A stretch of DNA of 64,000 nt, from positions 1 to 64,000 of the forward strand of contig JAJDUT010000083.1 in NCBI GenBank assembly GCA_022826515.1, written 5' to 3'. The notes below the pieces were generated by a model. The model did not search any database. It was given only the letters and a program-made list of their open reading frames with translations, and was not told the DNA's origin. This DNA is from Candidatus Latescibacterota bacterium (GTDB lineage: Bacteria > Latescibacterota > UBA2968 > UBA8231). The position numbers were made by a program, and so were the translations under genes. This document shows, piece by piece, positions 63,276 through 64,000 of this stretch. Positions within the stretch are counted from its first letter, which is position 1, and every line of letters begins with the position of its first letter.

Positions 63276-64000
63276 TAGAGGTCGCTCAATTCCTCGGTGA
63301 GGTGTTGGCGGCGGTACATGTCGGCGTACAGGCCATCGCGGGCGAGCAGTTCGTCGTGGGTGCCCTCTTCAACAATGCGCCCTTCGTCGAGCACAATGAT
63401 GTGATCCGCGGCCATGACGGTGGAGATGCGATGGGCGATGAGGATGGTGGTGCGCTCGGCCATGATGTCGCGCAGACGCGTGAGGATTTGCTCTTCGGTG
63501 CGGGTATCGACGCTGGCCAAGGCGTCGTCGAGGATGAGGATTTTCGGTTGCCGCACAACCGAACGGGCTAGGGCTGTGCGCTGCTTCTGCCCGCCCGACA
63601 GGGTGACGCCGCGCTCGCCGACGATAGTTTCCAGCCCTTGGGGAAAGGTCTTGAGGTCCGCGGCTAGTTGAGCCACCTCAATGGCGCGTTCGACCTCGTC
63701 TGGGGCGGCTAAGTCGAGGGCGATGTTGTCGCGGATGCTTTCGGAGAACAGGAAGGTGTCCTGCGGCACGTAGCCGATGGCGTCGCGAAAGGCGCGCAGG
63801 GGCATTTGTTCAATGGGTTTGCCGTCGATAAAAATTTGACCCTCACCGGCTTGGATCAGGCGGGGGATGAGCCGGGCCAGCGTGCTCTTGCCTGACCCGA
63901 CCCGGCCGACGATGGCTAGGGTACTGCCGGCCGGAATGTAGACATCTATATCGCGCAGCACGGCTTGGCCATTGTACGCAAAAGAGGCGCGACGGAATTC
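63275..64000 (-). CDS. ABC exporter half-transporter B (partial, cut by window edge)
   Basis: Only the C-terminal ~240 residues are in the window; the frame stays open to base 64000. Walker A GRVGSGKST, signature LSGGQKQR, Walker B ILILDDALASVD, H-loop LIAHRISTV. The second acidic residue of Walker B is Asp instead of Glu (DDALASVD), the degenerate site typical of the MdlA/TM287-like half, so only the composite site containing the partner's Glu should hydrolyse ATP efficiently. Confidence 0.93.
   Translation of the reverse strand, partial: EFRRASFAYNGQAVLRDIDVYIPAGSTLAIVGRVGSGKSTLARLIPRLIQAGEGQIFIDGKPIEQMPLRAFRDAIGYVPQDTFLFSESIRDNIALDLAAPDEVERAIEVAQLAADLKTFPQGLETIVGERGVTLSGGQKQRTALARSVVRQPKILILDDALASVDTRTEEQILTRLRDIMAERTTILIAHRISTVMAADHIIVLDEGRIVEEGTHDELLARDGLYADMYRRQHLTEELSDL

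Overview
The window is about 58-60% GC and encodes an uncultured Gram-negative bacterium: TonB-dependent receptors, periplasmic-adaptor/MacB-type export genes, a lipoprotein esterase. Many phytanoyl-CoA-dioxygenase-like (PhyH) genes, Gfo/Idh and aldo-keto oxidoreductases, and large arrays of ~800-residue FtsX/MacB permeases suggest a Latescibacterota/Poribacteria-like (FCB-affiliated) heterotroph. That placement is inference from gene content; there is no rRNA here.

Layout. 0.2-9.8 kb: catabolic genes (three PhyH dioxygenases, a metal-dependent hydrolase, a beta-propeller glycosidase-like protein, an SDR, malate synthase G), a tRNA-Glu(CTC) with promoter and terminator, a VapBC-like pair and a frameshifted rhodanese. 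10-16.5 kb: a DIP1984-like coiled-coil protein, a PIN-toxin remnant beside a conserved hypothetical gene, aspS with a remarkable leader, an orphan Phd antitoxin, and a PhyH/metallohydrolase pair. 16.6-21 kb: one intact and one internally deleted TonB receptor. 21-24 kb: an AT-richer restriction-modification island (MTase, Bpu10I-like REase, HTH regulator). 24-50 kb: an NtrY/NtrX-like two-component system split by a higBA module, then a sigma-54-driven adaptor (MFP), two ABC ATPases and at least five full-length or broken MacB-type permeases, with a 36-residue-repeat exported protein, an ECF sigma factor fused to a beta-rich domain, palindromic repeats and TA modules embedded between them. 50-64 kb: a higBA-like pair, a pectate-lyase-fold protein, an esterase, a beta-lactamase-fold hydrolase, oxidoreductases, Fic, and a heterodimeric ABC exporter running off the right edge.

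The best candidate for an undescribed system is the aspS leader (about 13736-14070, minus strand). A good promoter starts an apparently leaderless 22-codon peptide with four consecutive Asn codons, followed by a trp-type 1:2/2:3/3:4 hairpin set ending in an intrinsic terminator. A second 29-codon peptide with Asn-Asn-Asp-Asp-Asn-Asn then precedes a second terminator with a 12-bp competing antiterminator, directly before aspS. The AspRS carries a His (RDHGG) typical of non-discriminating enzymes that charge both tRNA-Asp and tRNA-Asn, so sensing both residues makes sense.

The 24-50 kb region looks like one envelope-stress/efflux locus: the NtrC-type regulator, two dyad-like upstream sites and a perfect -24/-12 promoter sit directly before the MFP-ATPase-permease genes. 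The permease array is decaying and rearranging: one internal deletion, one homopolymer frameshift, one ATPase with a broken Walker A, stubs of two more permeases joined at the same base to a vapB gene end, and a near-identical tract shared by two paralogues.
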